A stretch of DNA of 35,968 nucleotides from Egibacteraceae bacterium (GTDB lineage Bacteria; Actinomycetota; Nitriliruptoria; Euzebyales; Egibacteraceae). The stretch covers positions 48,382 to 84,349 of the forward strand of contig JAUJMS010000012.1 of assembly GCA_030446745.1 (NCBI GenBank), in the 5' to 3' direction. This document shows positions 8,220 through 15,778 of this stretch, piece after piece (the stretch's first letter is position 1; the number at the start of each line of letters is the position of its first letter). The notes beneath the pieces are model-generated. The model was not told where the DNA came from, did not search any database, and was given only the letters and a program-made list of their open reading frames with translations. Both the position numbers and the translations under genes were made by a program.

Positions 8220-8873
8220 ATGCGCTTCGCGGACCGCGCCGACGCCGGCCGCCGCCTGGCGGACGCGCTCGCCGGCGTCGCGCTGGACGAGCCCGTCGTG
8301 CTCGCCTTGCCGCGCGGGGGCGTTCCCGTCGGCGCCGTCGTCGCGGCCCGACTCCACGCGCCGCTCGACGTGCTCGTCGCCCGCAAGGTCGGCGCTCCGT
8401 TCCAGCCGGAGCTGGGCCTGGGTGCGGTCGCCGAGGACGACACCCTGGTCCTGGACCGTGAGCGCCTGGCGGCGCTGCATCTCACCGCCGCGGACCTCGC
8501 GGCCACCATCGCGCGCGAGCAGGCCGAGCTGGTGCGGCGCTGCGAGCTGTACCGCGGTGGCCGCGCGCCGCTCACGGTCACGGGGCGCACCGCGGTCGTG
8601 GTCGACGACGGTCTGGCGACCGGCGGCACCGCGCGCGCTGCCGTCGCCACGCTGCGCCGCCGCGGCGCCGACCGCATCGTCGTCGCGGTCCCGGTGTGCG
8701 CCCCCGACACGGCCCGACGCCTGCGCGAGGAGACCGACGCCGTGGTCTGCGTCGCCGCTCCGCACGACTTCGTCGCGGTCGGGCAGTGGTACGACGACTT
8801 CGCGCAAGTCCCAGACGACGTCGTCGTCGCGCTGCTCGCCGGCGCCCGCCGCCACGCCGACGGCGCGCCGTGA
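8220..8873 (+). CDS. Phosphoribosyltransferase family protein
   Basis: A 217-residue cytoplasmic protein of the type I phosphoribosyltransferase fold. LALPRGGVPVGAVVA and DVLVARKVGAPFQPELGLGA match the N-terminal half of the 'predicted phosphoribosyltransferase' family often linked to dienelactone-hydrolase-like proteins. The PRPP loop is VVVDDGLATGGTARAA, with both acidic residues. The C-terminal part includes VPVCAPDTARRL and VGQWYDDFAQVPDDVV; 've.wY.dF.qv.DeeV' is a signature of this family. The substrate base is unknown. AAGGA precedes the ATG. The stop codon overlaps the DUF72 start (TGATG), implying translational coupling. Confidence 0.88.
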   Translation: MRFADRADAGRRLADALAGVALDEPVVLALPRGGVPVGAVVAARLHAPLDVLVARKVGAPFQPELGLGAVAEDDTLVLDRERLAALHLTAADLAATIAREQAELVRRCELYRGGRAPLTVTGRTAVVVDDGLATGGTARAAVATLRRRGADRIVVAVPVCAPDTARRLREETDAVVCVAAPHDFVAVGQWYDDFAQVPDDVVVALLAGARRHADGAP

Positions 8874-9805
8874 TGTCGGGGCGGGGGCGGCTGCGGGTCG
8901 GCACCGCGTCGTGGACCGATCCGACGCTGGTCAAGGAGACGCAGTGGTACCCGCGGCGGTCGATGTCGGCCGAGGCGCGGCTGCGCCACTACGCGTCGGT
9001 GTTCCCGCTGGTCGAGGTCGACGCGACCTACTACCACCCACCCACGCCCGAGCTGGCCGGCCTGTGGGTGCACCGCACGCCCGACGACTTCGTCATGGAC
9101 GTCAAGGCGTACTCGCTGCTGACGATGCACCCGACCACGCCGCGGTCGCTGTGGGACGACGTCGCCGCCGACCTGCCCGCGGAGCACGCCGGCAAGCGCA
9201 ACGTCTACCTGGAGCACCTGCCCGAGCCCGCCGTCGAGCGTGCCTTCGCCCACGTCGCCGACGCACTGCGGCCACTCGACTCGGCGGGCAAGCTCGGCGC
9301 CGTCTTCTTTCAGTTCCCCAAGTGGTTCGTCGCCCGCCGCACGAACCGCCGGTACCTCGAGTCACTGCCCGACCGCCTGCCCGGCTACCAGATCGCGGTG
9401 GAGTTCCGCCACCGCAGCTGGCTCGACGACGACACCGCCCGCGCCACGCTGCGGCTGCTCGAGGATCGGGGACTCGCCTTCGTGTGCGTCGACGGCCCGC
9501 AAGGGTTCGCCTCGTCGGTCCCGCCGCTGCTCGCCGCGACCGCCGACCTCGCCGTCGTGCGCTTCCACGGCCACAACCGCGACACCTGGGAGGCGAAAGG
9601 CATCACCGCGGCGGAGCGGTTCCGCTACCTGTACTCGTCCGAGGAGCTCGCCGCGTGGGCGCCGAAGGTGCGCGACCTCGCCGCCAACGCCCGCGAGACG
9701 CACCTCGTGATGAACAACTGCTACCGGGACTACGGGGTGCGCAACGCCCGCGAACTCGGCGAGGTGCTCGGCGAGGGGCTCCAACCGGCGCCCGAGGAGG
9801 GGTAA
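8873..9805 (+). CDS. DUF72 domain protein
   Basis: A 310-residue protein with DUF72 (YecE-like, TIM-barrel) features: RVGTASWTDPTLVK at the start, then YASVFPLVEVDATYYHPPT, FVMDVKAYSLLTMHPT, GAVFFQFPKWF, AVEFRHRSWL, VRFHGHNRDTW and a final LVMNNCYRDYGVRNARELG. The biochemical activity of DUF72 is not established. The ATG is fixed by the TGATG overlap with the upstream phosphoribosyltransferase gene. Both probably form one transcript, perhaps with the DUF2795 gene 50 nt downstream. Confidence 0.92.
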   Translation: MSGRGRLRVGTASWTDPTLVKETQWYPRRSMSAEARLRHYASVFPLVEVDATYYHPPTPELAGLWVHRTPDDFVMDVKAYSLLTMHPTTPRSLWDDVAADLPAEHAGKRNVYLEHLPEPAVERAFAHVADALRPLDSAGKLGAVFFQFPKWFVARRTNRRYLESLPDRLPGYQIAVEFRHRSWLDDDTARATLRLLEDRGLAFVCVDGPQGFASSVPPLLAATADLAVVRFHGHNRDTWEAKGITAAERFRYLYSSEELAAWAPKVRDLAANARETHLVMNNCYRDYGVRNARELGEVLGEGLQPAPEEG

Positions 9806-9855
9806 GCAACGGCGCCGCGCGGGTATTTCCGCCGCTCCCGACCGAGGAGAGACGC

Positions 9856-10041
9856 GTGGACCTCAACCCCATCGAGGTGCAGAAGCACCTCAAGGGCATC
9901 AGCTACCCGGCCAGCAAGGACGAGGTCGTGTCGACCGCCCGCGACAACGGCGCCCCGGACGACATCGTCAACGCGCTCGAGGGCATGAGCGGCGACGAGT
10001 ACAGCGGTCCAGATCAGGTGATGGCCGGGCTCAACGGCTGA
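9856..10041 (+). CDS. DUF2795 small protein
   Basis: A 61-residue protein from a GTG with GAGGAG upstream. The whole length is one DUF2795 unit: MDLNPIEVQKHLKGISYPAS, KDEVVSTARDNGAPDDIV, then NALEGMSGDEYSGPDQVMAG. DUF2795 proteins are short helical proteins of unknown function, common in actinobacteria and cyanobacteria. A second DUF2795 unit sits at the end of the acyltransferase gene about 1.3 kb downstream, so two versions of the domain occur close together. Confidence 0.88.
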   Translation: MDLNPIEVQKHLKGISYPASKDEVVSTARDNGAPDDIVNALEGMSGDEYSGPDQVMAGLNG

Positions 10042-10047
10042 CCGACG

Positions 10048-10087
10048 CGACGCGACCGGCGGCCACGCTGGCCCGCCGGTCGCGTCG
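10048..10087. terminator. Strong bidirectional hairpin
   Basis: Perfect 15-bp arms, CGACGCGACCGGCGG (10048-10062) and its complement (10073-10087), close a 10-nt loop. It lies between the stops of the converging DUF2795 gene (10041) and the small secreted-peptide gene (10098), so it can serve both. No U-tract, as is usual at this GC. Confidence 0.72.
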
Positions 10088-10097
10088 TGCGGTGGTG

Positions 10098-10271
10098 CTA
10101 GTGGACGCAGTTCACCTTGTCGCCGAGCACCGCGTCGGCGGCGCCACAGACCACGTTCTCGACGCAGCCCGTGCCGTCGATCACCTCGGTGCACGACGCG
10201 TGCGCCGCCGGGGCGGCGAACATGCCCAGCACCGTGACGACTGCGGCGACGAGTGCTGCCCGCTGCTTCAT
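10098..10271 (-). CDS. Small secreted cysteine-containing peptide
   Basis: A 57-residue precursor from the ATG at 10271 with AAGGGAG correctly spaced. Residues 1-28 are a classic Sec signal (MKQRAALVAAVVTVLGMFAA, then PAAHA), leaving a mature peptide of about 29 residues: SCTEVIDGTGCVENVVC, GAADAVLGDKVNC, VH. Four cysteines could form two disulfides. No family is recognised. The start, signal sequence and dedicated terminator make it a convincing gene despite its size. It could resemble chaplin-like or other short exported actinobacterial peptides in size only; no chaplin motif is present. Confidence 0.78.
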   Translation of the reverse strand: MKQRAALVAAVVTVLGMFAAPAAHASCTEVIDGTGCVENVVCGAADAVLGDKVNCVH

Positions 10272-10405
10272 GAAGCTCCCTTGCCTCGCTTGGACGTCCC
10301 GCGTTCGCGGGGTCCCCTCCGAGTTCTGCGCGCCGGCGCGGGACTCCTGCTCGGCGGTTCGCGGAAAGACGCGGCGATGTCGCCGGGGCGACGTATGGTC
10401 GGCGC

Positions 10406-11431
10406 GTGCCTGACCTGCGTCGCGGCGCGGAGATGGCGGCCGTGGCGCGCCCGGCCGCCGCGGTCGCCCCGCGCGAACCGGTCTACACGGCGGTCGCGAC
10501 GCTGCTCGACGCGGCGGTGGGCGCGCTGCTGCGCCTGCACATCGAGGGCGCCGCGCACCTGCCCAAGGACGGTCCGGCGCTGCTCGTCGCCAACCACGTG
10601 TCACACCTCGACCCGGTCGTGCTGCTCGCGGTGGCGTACCGACGGGGTCGCCGCGTGCGCTTCCTCGCCGTCGAGGAGGCCTTCCGGCGCCCGGTCGTCG
10701 GCGCGCTGCTGCGGGCCGGCCGCCACATCCCGGTGTCGCCAGGCGCCGGCCTGGCCGCGCTGCGGGGCGCGCGCGCGGCGCTGGCCGCCGGCGACCTCGT
10801 GCTCGTCGCCCGGCGGGACCCCATCCCCCCGCCTGGCGCGGCGCCGGCCGCCCGCGGCGGGGCCGGCCTGCTCGCGGCGACCGCGGCCGTGCCGGTCGTG
10901 CCGATCGGCTCGTACGCGTTGGACTGGAGCGCGCTGCCGCGCCGGCGCACCGCCGCGGTGGTCGTCGGCGCGCCGGTCGCGCCGCCGCCATCCGCACGGG
11001 GGCGCGACCGGTACGAGGCGTTCGGCGCCGAGCTGCTCGCCCGCATCCGCGAGCTGAGCGACCGCGCCGAGCACCTGGCGACCGGGGCACCGACGCGGGT
11101 GCGCGGGGGGGATGCGGGGAAGGCCGCAGGCGGCAAGCCCGCGGAAAGGGACGATGCGATGGTGACCGTGACTGCCGGCGCGCTGCGGACGGCGCTCGAC
11201 CAGGTCGACTACCCGGCGGACAAAGACGAGCTCGTGCGCGCGGCCGAGCAGCACGACGCCCCGACCGACGTGCAGCGCGCGCTGCGCAGCCTGCCGCTGG
11301 CGACCTACGACAACGTCGACGAGGTCATCCGCTCGGTCACCGTGGACGTCGGGTCGGCACCGACGCCGGCCCAGCGGTCGGAACCCGACGCGGGCAGCGA
11401 CACGCCCGGCGTCGCCGACCGGCTGCGCTGA
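10406..11431 (+). CDS. PlsC-like acyltransferase fused to a DUF2795 domain
   Basis: Residues 25-235 resemble 1-acyl-sn-glycerol-3-phosphate acyltransferases: the catalytic NHVSHLD (63-69, H-x4-D), RFLAVEEAFRRPVVGALLRA, and AAVPVVPIGSYALDW. The second substrate motif (usually FPEGTR) is absent: residues 133-144 read LVARRDPIPPPG. In the next frame the same bases (10806-10829) give SPGGTPSP, so a compensated frameshift may have rewritten the site. A Gly/Lys linker leads at residue 252 into a DUF2795 unit (VTVTAGALRTALDQVDYPAD). The internal ATG at 11159 has its own GGAAAGGG, so the DUF2795 part could also be made alone (90 residues). The GTG at 10406 is used; an ATG at 10433 is an alternative. 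Membrane phospholipid synthesis is inferred. Confidence 0.75.
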   Translation: MPDLRRGAEMAAVARPAAAVAPREPVYTAVATLLDAAVGALLRLHIEGAAHLPKDGPALLVANHVSHLDPVVLLAVAYRRGRRVRFLAVEEAFRRPVVGALLRAGRHIPVSPGAGLAALRGARAALAAGDLVLVARRDPIPPPGAAPAARGGAGLLAATAAVPVVPIGSYALDWSALPRRRTAAVVVGAPVAPPPSARGRDRYEAFGAELLARIRELSDRAEHLATGAPTRVRGGDAGKAAGGKPAERDDAMVTVTAGALRTALDQVDYPADKDELVRAAEQHDAPTDVQRALRSLPLATYDNVDEVIRSVTVDVGSAPTPAQRSEPDAGSDTPGVADRLR

Positions 11432-11451
11432 GCGACGCCGGGGCGCGTCGC
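11432..11451 (+). terminator. Short hairpin after the acyltransferase gene
   Basis: GCGACGC and GCGTCGC flank a 6-nt loop starting at the last base of the stop codon. A modest actinobacterial-style terminator. The rest of the gap to 11624 holds a TTGACG at 11567-11572 that could be the -35 of the next gene, but no convincing -10 is seen. Confidence 0.4.
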
Positions 11452-11624
11452 CGGCCTGGTCCGCTTCGCGTGCGCGCCTGATGCGGCGCCGGTCGCGGTT
11501 TCCCCTGTTCGTCGGATTCGCGCCGCCGCTCGCGGGGCAGATGTGACGACGGGGTCGACTGTCCGGTTGACGGGGGCGGCGCCACACATGCGTTTGTCCA
11601 AACCGCCCCGCCCGGGAGAGCGCC

Positions 11625-14600
11625 ATGGTCGCCACGCTCGTTCGCCGCCCCGTCCTGCTGCTCGTCGCGGTTGCCGCCGTGGCGGCGCTCGCCGTCGCCG
11701 GCTTGACCGCCGCGCCGCCGGCGTCGACGCCGTTGGCGCCCGACACCGCCGCGGCGGCGGACCAGCCGGAATGTCCCGCCGGGTACTCCGTCCCACGTGA
11801 GGGCGGTGCGCGCACGGCCGGGGTCGGCCATCCGGCGCTGCAAGGCGGCCCCGAGCCGCTGCTCGACGGCGCCGCGCCAGGCCTGGGGCTGTGCGTGCTC
11901 GACAAGCACCCCGAGTCGTTCGGCGAGCTCGCGCTGATGCAGGCGCAGCGGACGGTGGCGAGCAACGGCGGGATGGCCGAGGTCCTGCCGGGGGCGTACG
12001 CGGCCGCCCTCGCGCAGCAACAGCAGCTGGCCGCGGCGCCGTCGGACGTCGCGGGCAGCGGCGGACGCTGGCGGCCCTACGGCGACGGGCCGCTGCTGTT
12101 CAACAAGCCGAAGTTCGGCGCGGTCAACGGCCTGGGCCTGGTCACCGCGGCCGGTCGCATCGACGACTTGACCTACGACGCGCGCACCGGGCGGGTGTTC
12201 GCCGCGAAGGGCACCGGCGGCATCTGGATGTCGGAGAACCTCGGCAAGACCTGGCGCTCGGTCGGTGACACCCTGCCGAGCCAGATCACCGGTGCGGTGG
12301 CCTACGACTCGTCGGACGGCGGCGACGGCACCCTGCTCGCGCTGAGCGGCGACCCGACCTTCGGCGGCCTGCAGTACACCGGCTTCGGCGCGTTCCGCAG
12401 CACCGACCTCGGCAAGACCTGGACGAAGGTGCGTGGCATCCCCGACGGGGCGCTCGGCTTCAAGGTCACCTTCGACCCGACGGACCCCGACGTCGCGTAC
12501 GCGGCGACCGGCAAGGGGCTGTACCGCTCGCAGGACAACGGGCGGACGTGGACCGACGTCGTCCTGCCGACCGGCGACTGCGCCGGGCGCTACCTGCCGC
12601 AGGCGCCGAAGTGCGCGCTGGCGAACATGGTCACCGACATCGTCGTCCAGGAGCCGGGCGGTACCGGCAACGCCGAGGGCGGCACGGTCATCGCGGCGGT
12701 CGGGTGGCGCGCCGGGCAGAAGGAGAACCCCGACGGCACGGTGCAGTCGCCGGCCAACGGCCTGTACCGCTCGCAGACCGGGAGGCCTCGCAGCTTCGAG
12801 AAGCTCGCCGCGCCGGGCTTCACCCCGCAGGAGCAGATCGGCCGCGTCGAGTTCGGGCCGGCCACCGGCGAGAACCAGGACCACGGCTTTCTCTACGCCA
12901 TCGTCGAGGACGCCGTCGCGTTCAACGGCGGTGTGACGACGCTCGACGCGCAGCTCGAAAACGCCCGTGACCCGCAGGAGGAGCTGCTGCTCGCCGGCGG
13001 CACGGTGCTCGCCGGCATCTACGTCTCGTCCGACTTCGGCGAAACCTGGACGCAGATGGCCGACGAGGTCACGATCGCGAACAATCCCGTCAGCGGTTCC
13101 GGGTTCTCCCAGGCGATCCGTGCGCTGGGCCTCGCGCCTGGCATCCAGGCCTGGTACGACCTGTGGATCCGCCCCGACCCGACGCGCGCGACCGCCGACG
13201 GCGTGCCGACGCGGCTGCTGTTCGGGATGGAGGAGGTCTGGCAGAACGAGGACGCTCAGCTCGGCCGCCCGCAGAACGGCCGCAGCGAGTTCAAGGTCAT
13301 CGGCCGCTACTTCTCCGGCGAGCGCTGCCAGATCATCGTCGAGGGTGTGCCCGTCTGCTCGGACCGCCGCCCGCCGACCGACGACTCGACGACGACCCAC
13401 CCCGACCAGCACGACGCCGTGTTCGTCCCCGACGGCGAGGGTGGCGTCACGCTGCTCGTCGGCAACGACGGCGGCGCGTTCCGTCAGAAGGTCGCGGCCG
13501 GCGAGGAGTTCGACAACTCGAAGTGGGGTGACGGCGCGAACGCCGGCTTCAACACCCTGCTGCCCTACGACCTCGGCGTCGCGAAGGACGGCACGGTCTG
13601 GTACGGGCTGCAGGACAACGGCACCGGCAAGATCCGCCCGAAGACCGGCGAGTACATCGTCGCGCAGGGCGGCGACGGCTTCTTCGCCGCCGTCGACCCG
13701 AACAACAGCGACATCGCCTACGGCGAGTTCCCCGGCGGGTCGATGACCGTGACGACCACCGGTGGCCGGGGCGCCTTCAGCCTCGACCTCACCGAGCCGT
13801 TCGCGCGGCGGGCGTTCCGCAGCATCGACCCGGACGTCACCGGCGGGATGTTCAGCAACCCGTTCGTCATGGACCCGACCGACGCGACGCACCTCATGAC
13901 CGCGGGGCGCGAGGTCGTCGAGACGACCTTCGGTCCCGAGACCGACCGGGGCAACCGCAAGCCGGACGAGGAGTGCCCGTCGACGCTGGGCACCGGCATC
14001 GACGCCGACGACAACTGCTGGGTGCAGGTGTTCGACCTGGGCACCTCGACCCGTCCCGGCGAGCCGCCCTCCGCGGACGTCAACGACGACCCGCAGAACG
14101 GCATGTCGGCGCTGGACCTGCAGGGCGACGCCGCCTACGTCGGCTTCTGCGGCGTGTGCGACATCCTCAACGCGCAGAAGCCGTTCCGCAACGGGCTGGC
14201 GACCAACGTCGGCGGCGACGAGCCGCCGCGACGCATGACCTCCGACGGCTGGCACGTCGCGTCCGCCAAGGGCCTGCCCAACCGCTACATCCGGTCCGTC
14301 GAGATCGACCCGAACGACCCGCGCACCGTCTACGTCGCCCTCGGCGGCTACAGCCGCCGGTGGGTGCCGCCGGGCTCGCTGCAGGACAAGAACCGCAACA
14401 TCGGCGAGGGGCACGTCTTCAAGTCCACCGACGCCGGCGAGACCTTCACCGACATCTCCGGCAACCTGCCGGACGTCTCCACCAACCACCTGAAGCTGCG
14501 CGGCAACCAGCTGATCGTCGGCACCGACGCCGGCATGTTCATCTCCAGCGACCTGAACGGCGGCGAGTACGCCGTGCTCGGCCGCGGTCTGCCGACCGCG

Positions 14601-15632
14601 CCGATCAGCACCTTCGAGCTGGACCCGGGCAACCCGAACCGGCTGTTCGTCGCCACCTACGGCCGCTCCATCTACGTCTACGACTTCCCGAACAGGATCC
14701 TGTCGCGGCGGGCGTGCGCCCCGTCGGCCGTGCCCGACGCGAACTTCGAGGACATCGGCGGCAGCGTCCACGAGGGCAGCATCGAGTGCATCGCCTGGTA
14801 CCTGATCACGCAGGGGCAGGGCGACCGCGACGGCGACGGCCGCGACGAGTACGCACCCCGGCGGGCCGTCCGCCGCGACCAGATGGCGTCGTTCCTCACC
14901 CACCTGGCGATCGAGGCCGGCATCGACGTCCCCAAGGACGCGCCGAACGCGTTCGGCGACGACGACCGCAGCATCCACGAGCACAACATCAACAGCCTGG
15001 CCGCCATCGGCCTGGTCAGGGGCATGGGCGACACCGACGGCGACGGCCGGAACGAGTACGCGCCGAACGCCAAGGTCACCCGCGAGCAGTTGGCGTCGTA
15101 CATCGCCCGCGTCCAGCGGCGCGCCGTCGGGGCGCTGCCCCGCGGCGTCCCCGACGCCTTCGGCGACGACGACCGCAGCGTCCACGAGCGCAACATCAAC
15201 GCGCTGGCCGCGCTCGGGGTCGTCAACGGCACCGGCGGGCGTGGCCGCGACGGCCGGCCGAAGTTCGCGCCGACCGGCACCGTCAGCCGCGCGCAGATGG
15301 CGTCGTTCATCGCCAACGACCTGCGCCTGCTCGAGTCGACCGGCGAGGTGTTCTTCGGCGGCGCCAAGGTCGAGCTGGACGACACGACGCCCGACGACGC
15401 CGGGGCGGTGACGGGGACGGTTCAGACGCACAAGCGCCTGGTGTCGCTGCGCGCCAGCGGCTGTGGCCTCAACGGCCGCGACGTCGACGTGACCGACGGT
15501 CGCTTCACCGTCGAGCTGCGCCAGACCGAACGCGCCTGCGACCTGGCGCTGCGCACCGCCACGACCAACCGCGACGCCGGCCGCAACCGTCAGCGCGTCA
15601 CGACGACGTTCCGCATCCAGCCGGCGGCGTAG
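11625..15632 (+). CDS. Giant secreted BNR-propeller protein with three SLH repeats
   Basis: A 1335-residue surface protein. Residues 1-46 are a Sec signal. Asp-box (BNR/sortilin-type) repeats recur as SENLGKTW (~202), STDLGKTW (~258), SQDNGRTW (~301), SSDFGETW (~467) and STDAGETF (~933), each followed by the usual 'YA' or 'AATGKGLYRS' strands, so one or two large beta-propellers fill residues 150-1020. From about 1039 come three S-layer-homology repeats, each with 'F.DD..s.H..nInaLAa.G.v.G' and '.vtR.QmASfia' (FEDIGGSVHEGSIECIAWYL; FGDDDRSIHEHNINSLAAIG; FGDDDRSVHERNINALAALG). A small beta-rich tail with two cysteines ends it. SLH domains bind pyruvylated cell-wall polymer, so the protein is probably wall-attached. 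The propeller ligand is unknown. No glycosidase catalytic residues were identified. Confidence 0.9.
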   Translation: MVATLVRRPVLLLVAVAAVAALAVAGLTAAPPASTPLAPDTAAAADQPECPAGYSVPREGGARTAGVGHPALQGGPEPLLDGAAPGLGLCVLDKHPESFGELALMQAQRTVASNGGMAEVLPGAYAAALAQQQQLAAAPSDVAGSGGRWRPYGDGPLLFNKPKFGAVNGLGLVTAAGRIDDLTYDARTGRVFAAKGTGGIWMSENLGKTWRSVGDTLPSQITGAVAYDSSDGGDGTLLALSGDPTFGGLQYTGFGAFRSTDLGKTWTKVRGIPDGALGFKVTFDPTDPDVAYAATGKGLYRSQDNGRTWTDVVLPTGDCAGRYLPQAPKCALANMVTDIVVQEPGGTGNAEGGTVIAAVGWRAGQKENPDGTVQSPANGLYRSQTGRPRSFEKLAAPGFTPQEQIGRVEFGPATGENQDHGFLYAIVEDAVAFNGGVTTLDAQLENARDPQEELLLAGGTVLAGIYVSSDFGETWTQMADEVTIANNPVSGSGFSQAIRALGLAPGIQAWYDLWIRPDPTRATADGVPTRLLFGMEEVWQNEDAQLGRPQNGRSEFKVIGRYFSGERCQIIVEGVPVCSDRRPPTDDSTTTHPDQHDAVFVPDGEGGVTLLVGNDGGAFRQKVAAGEEFDNSKWGDGANAGFNTLLPYDLGVAKDGTVWYGLQDNGTGKIRPKTGEYIVAQGGDGFFAAVDPNNSDIAYGEFPGGSMTVTTTGGRGAFSLDLTEPFARRAFRSIDPDVTGGMFSNPFVMDPTDATHLMTAGREVVETTFGPETDRGNRKPDEECPSTLGTGIDADDNCWVQVFDLGTSTRPGEPPSADVNDDPQNGMSALDLQGDAAYVGFCGVCDILNAQKPFRNGLATNVGGDEPPRRMTSDGWHVASAKGLPNRYIRSVEIDPNDPRTVYVALGGYSRRWVPPGSLQDKNRNIGEGHVFKSTDAGETFTDISGNLPDVSTNHLKLRGNQLIVGTDAGMFISSDLNGGEYAVLGRGLPTAPISTFELDPGNPNRLFVATYGRSIYVYDFPNRILSRRACAPSAVPDANFEDIGGSVHEGSIECIAWYLITQGQGDRDGDGRDEYAPRRAVRRDQMASFLTHLAIEAGIDVPKDAPNAFGDDDRSIHEHNINSLAAIGLVRGMGDTDGDGRNEYAPNAKVTREQLASYIARVQRRAVGALPRGVPDAFGDDDRSVHERNINALAALGVVNGTGGRGRDGRPKFAPTGTVSRAQMASFIANDLRLLESTGEVFFGGAKVELDDTTPDDAGAVTGTVQTHKRLVSLRASGCGLNGRDVDVTDGRFTVELRQTERACDLALRTATTNRDAGRNRQRVTTTFRIQPAA

Positions 15633-15668
15633 GGGAACCGGCGGAAGGCGGCTGATCCGGGGCGCTGT

Positions 15669-15697
15669 CCCGGCGGACGCGGTTGCCGTCCGCCGGG
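15669..15697. terminator. Strong hairpin between convergent genes
   Basis: Arms CCCGGCGGACG (15669-15679) and CGTCCGCCGGG (15687-15697) close a 7-nt loop. The hairpin lies between the SLH-protein stop (15632) and the metallophosphoesterase stop (15779) and can end both transcripts. Confidence 0.7.
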
Positions 15698-15778
15698 GCC
15701 ACGGCGTTGCGCTTTCGGTGCCCGTTCGGTGACAAGCCCGGGGCCCTTCCGTGGTGAGCCCGGGTTGGGCCGGCTGGT

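Noticed and set aside
11159-11431. Separate DUF2795 gene instead of a fusion
   Set aside because: The frame from the acyltransferase is continuous; kept as a possible internal start, not as an independent gene.
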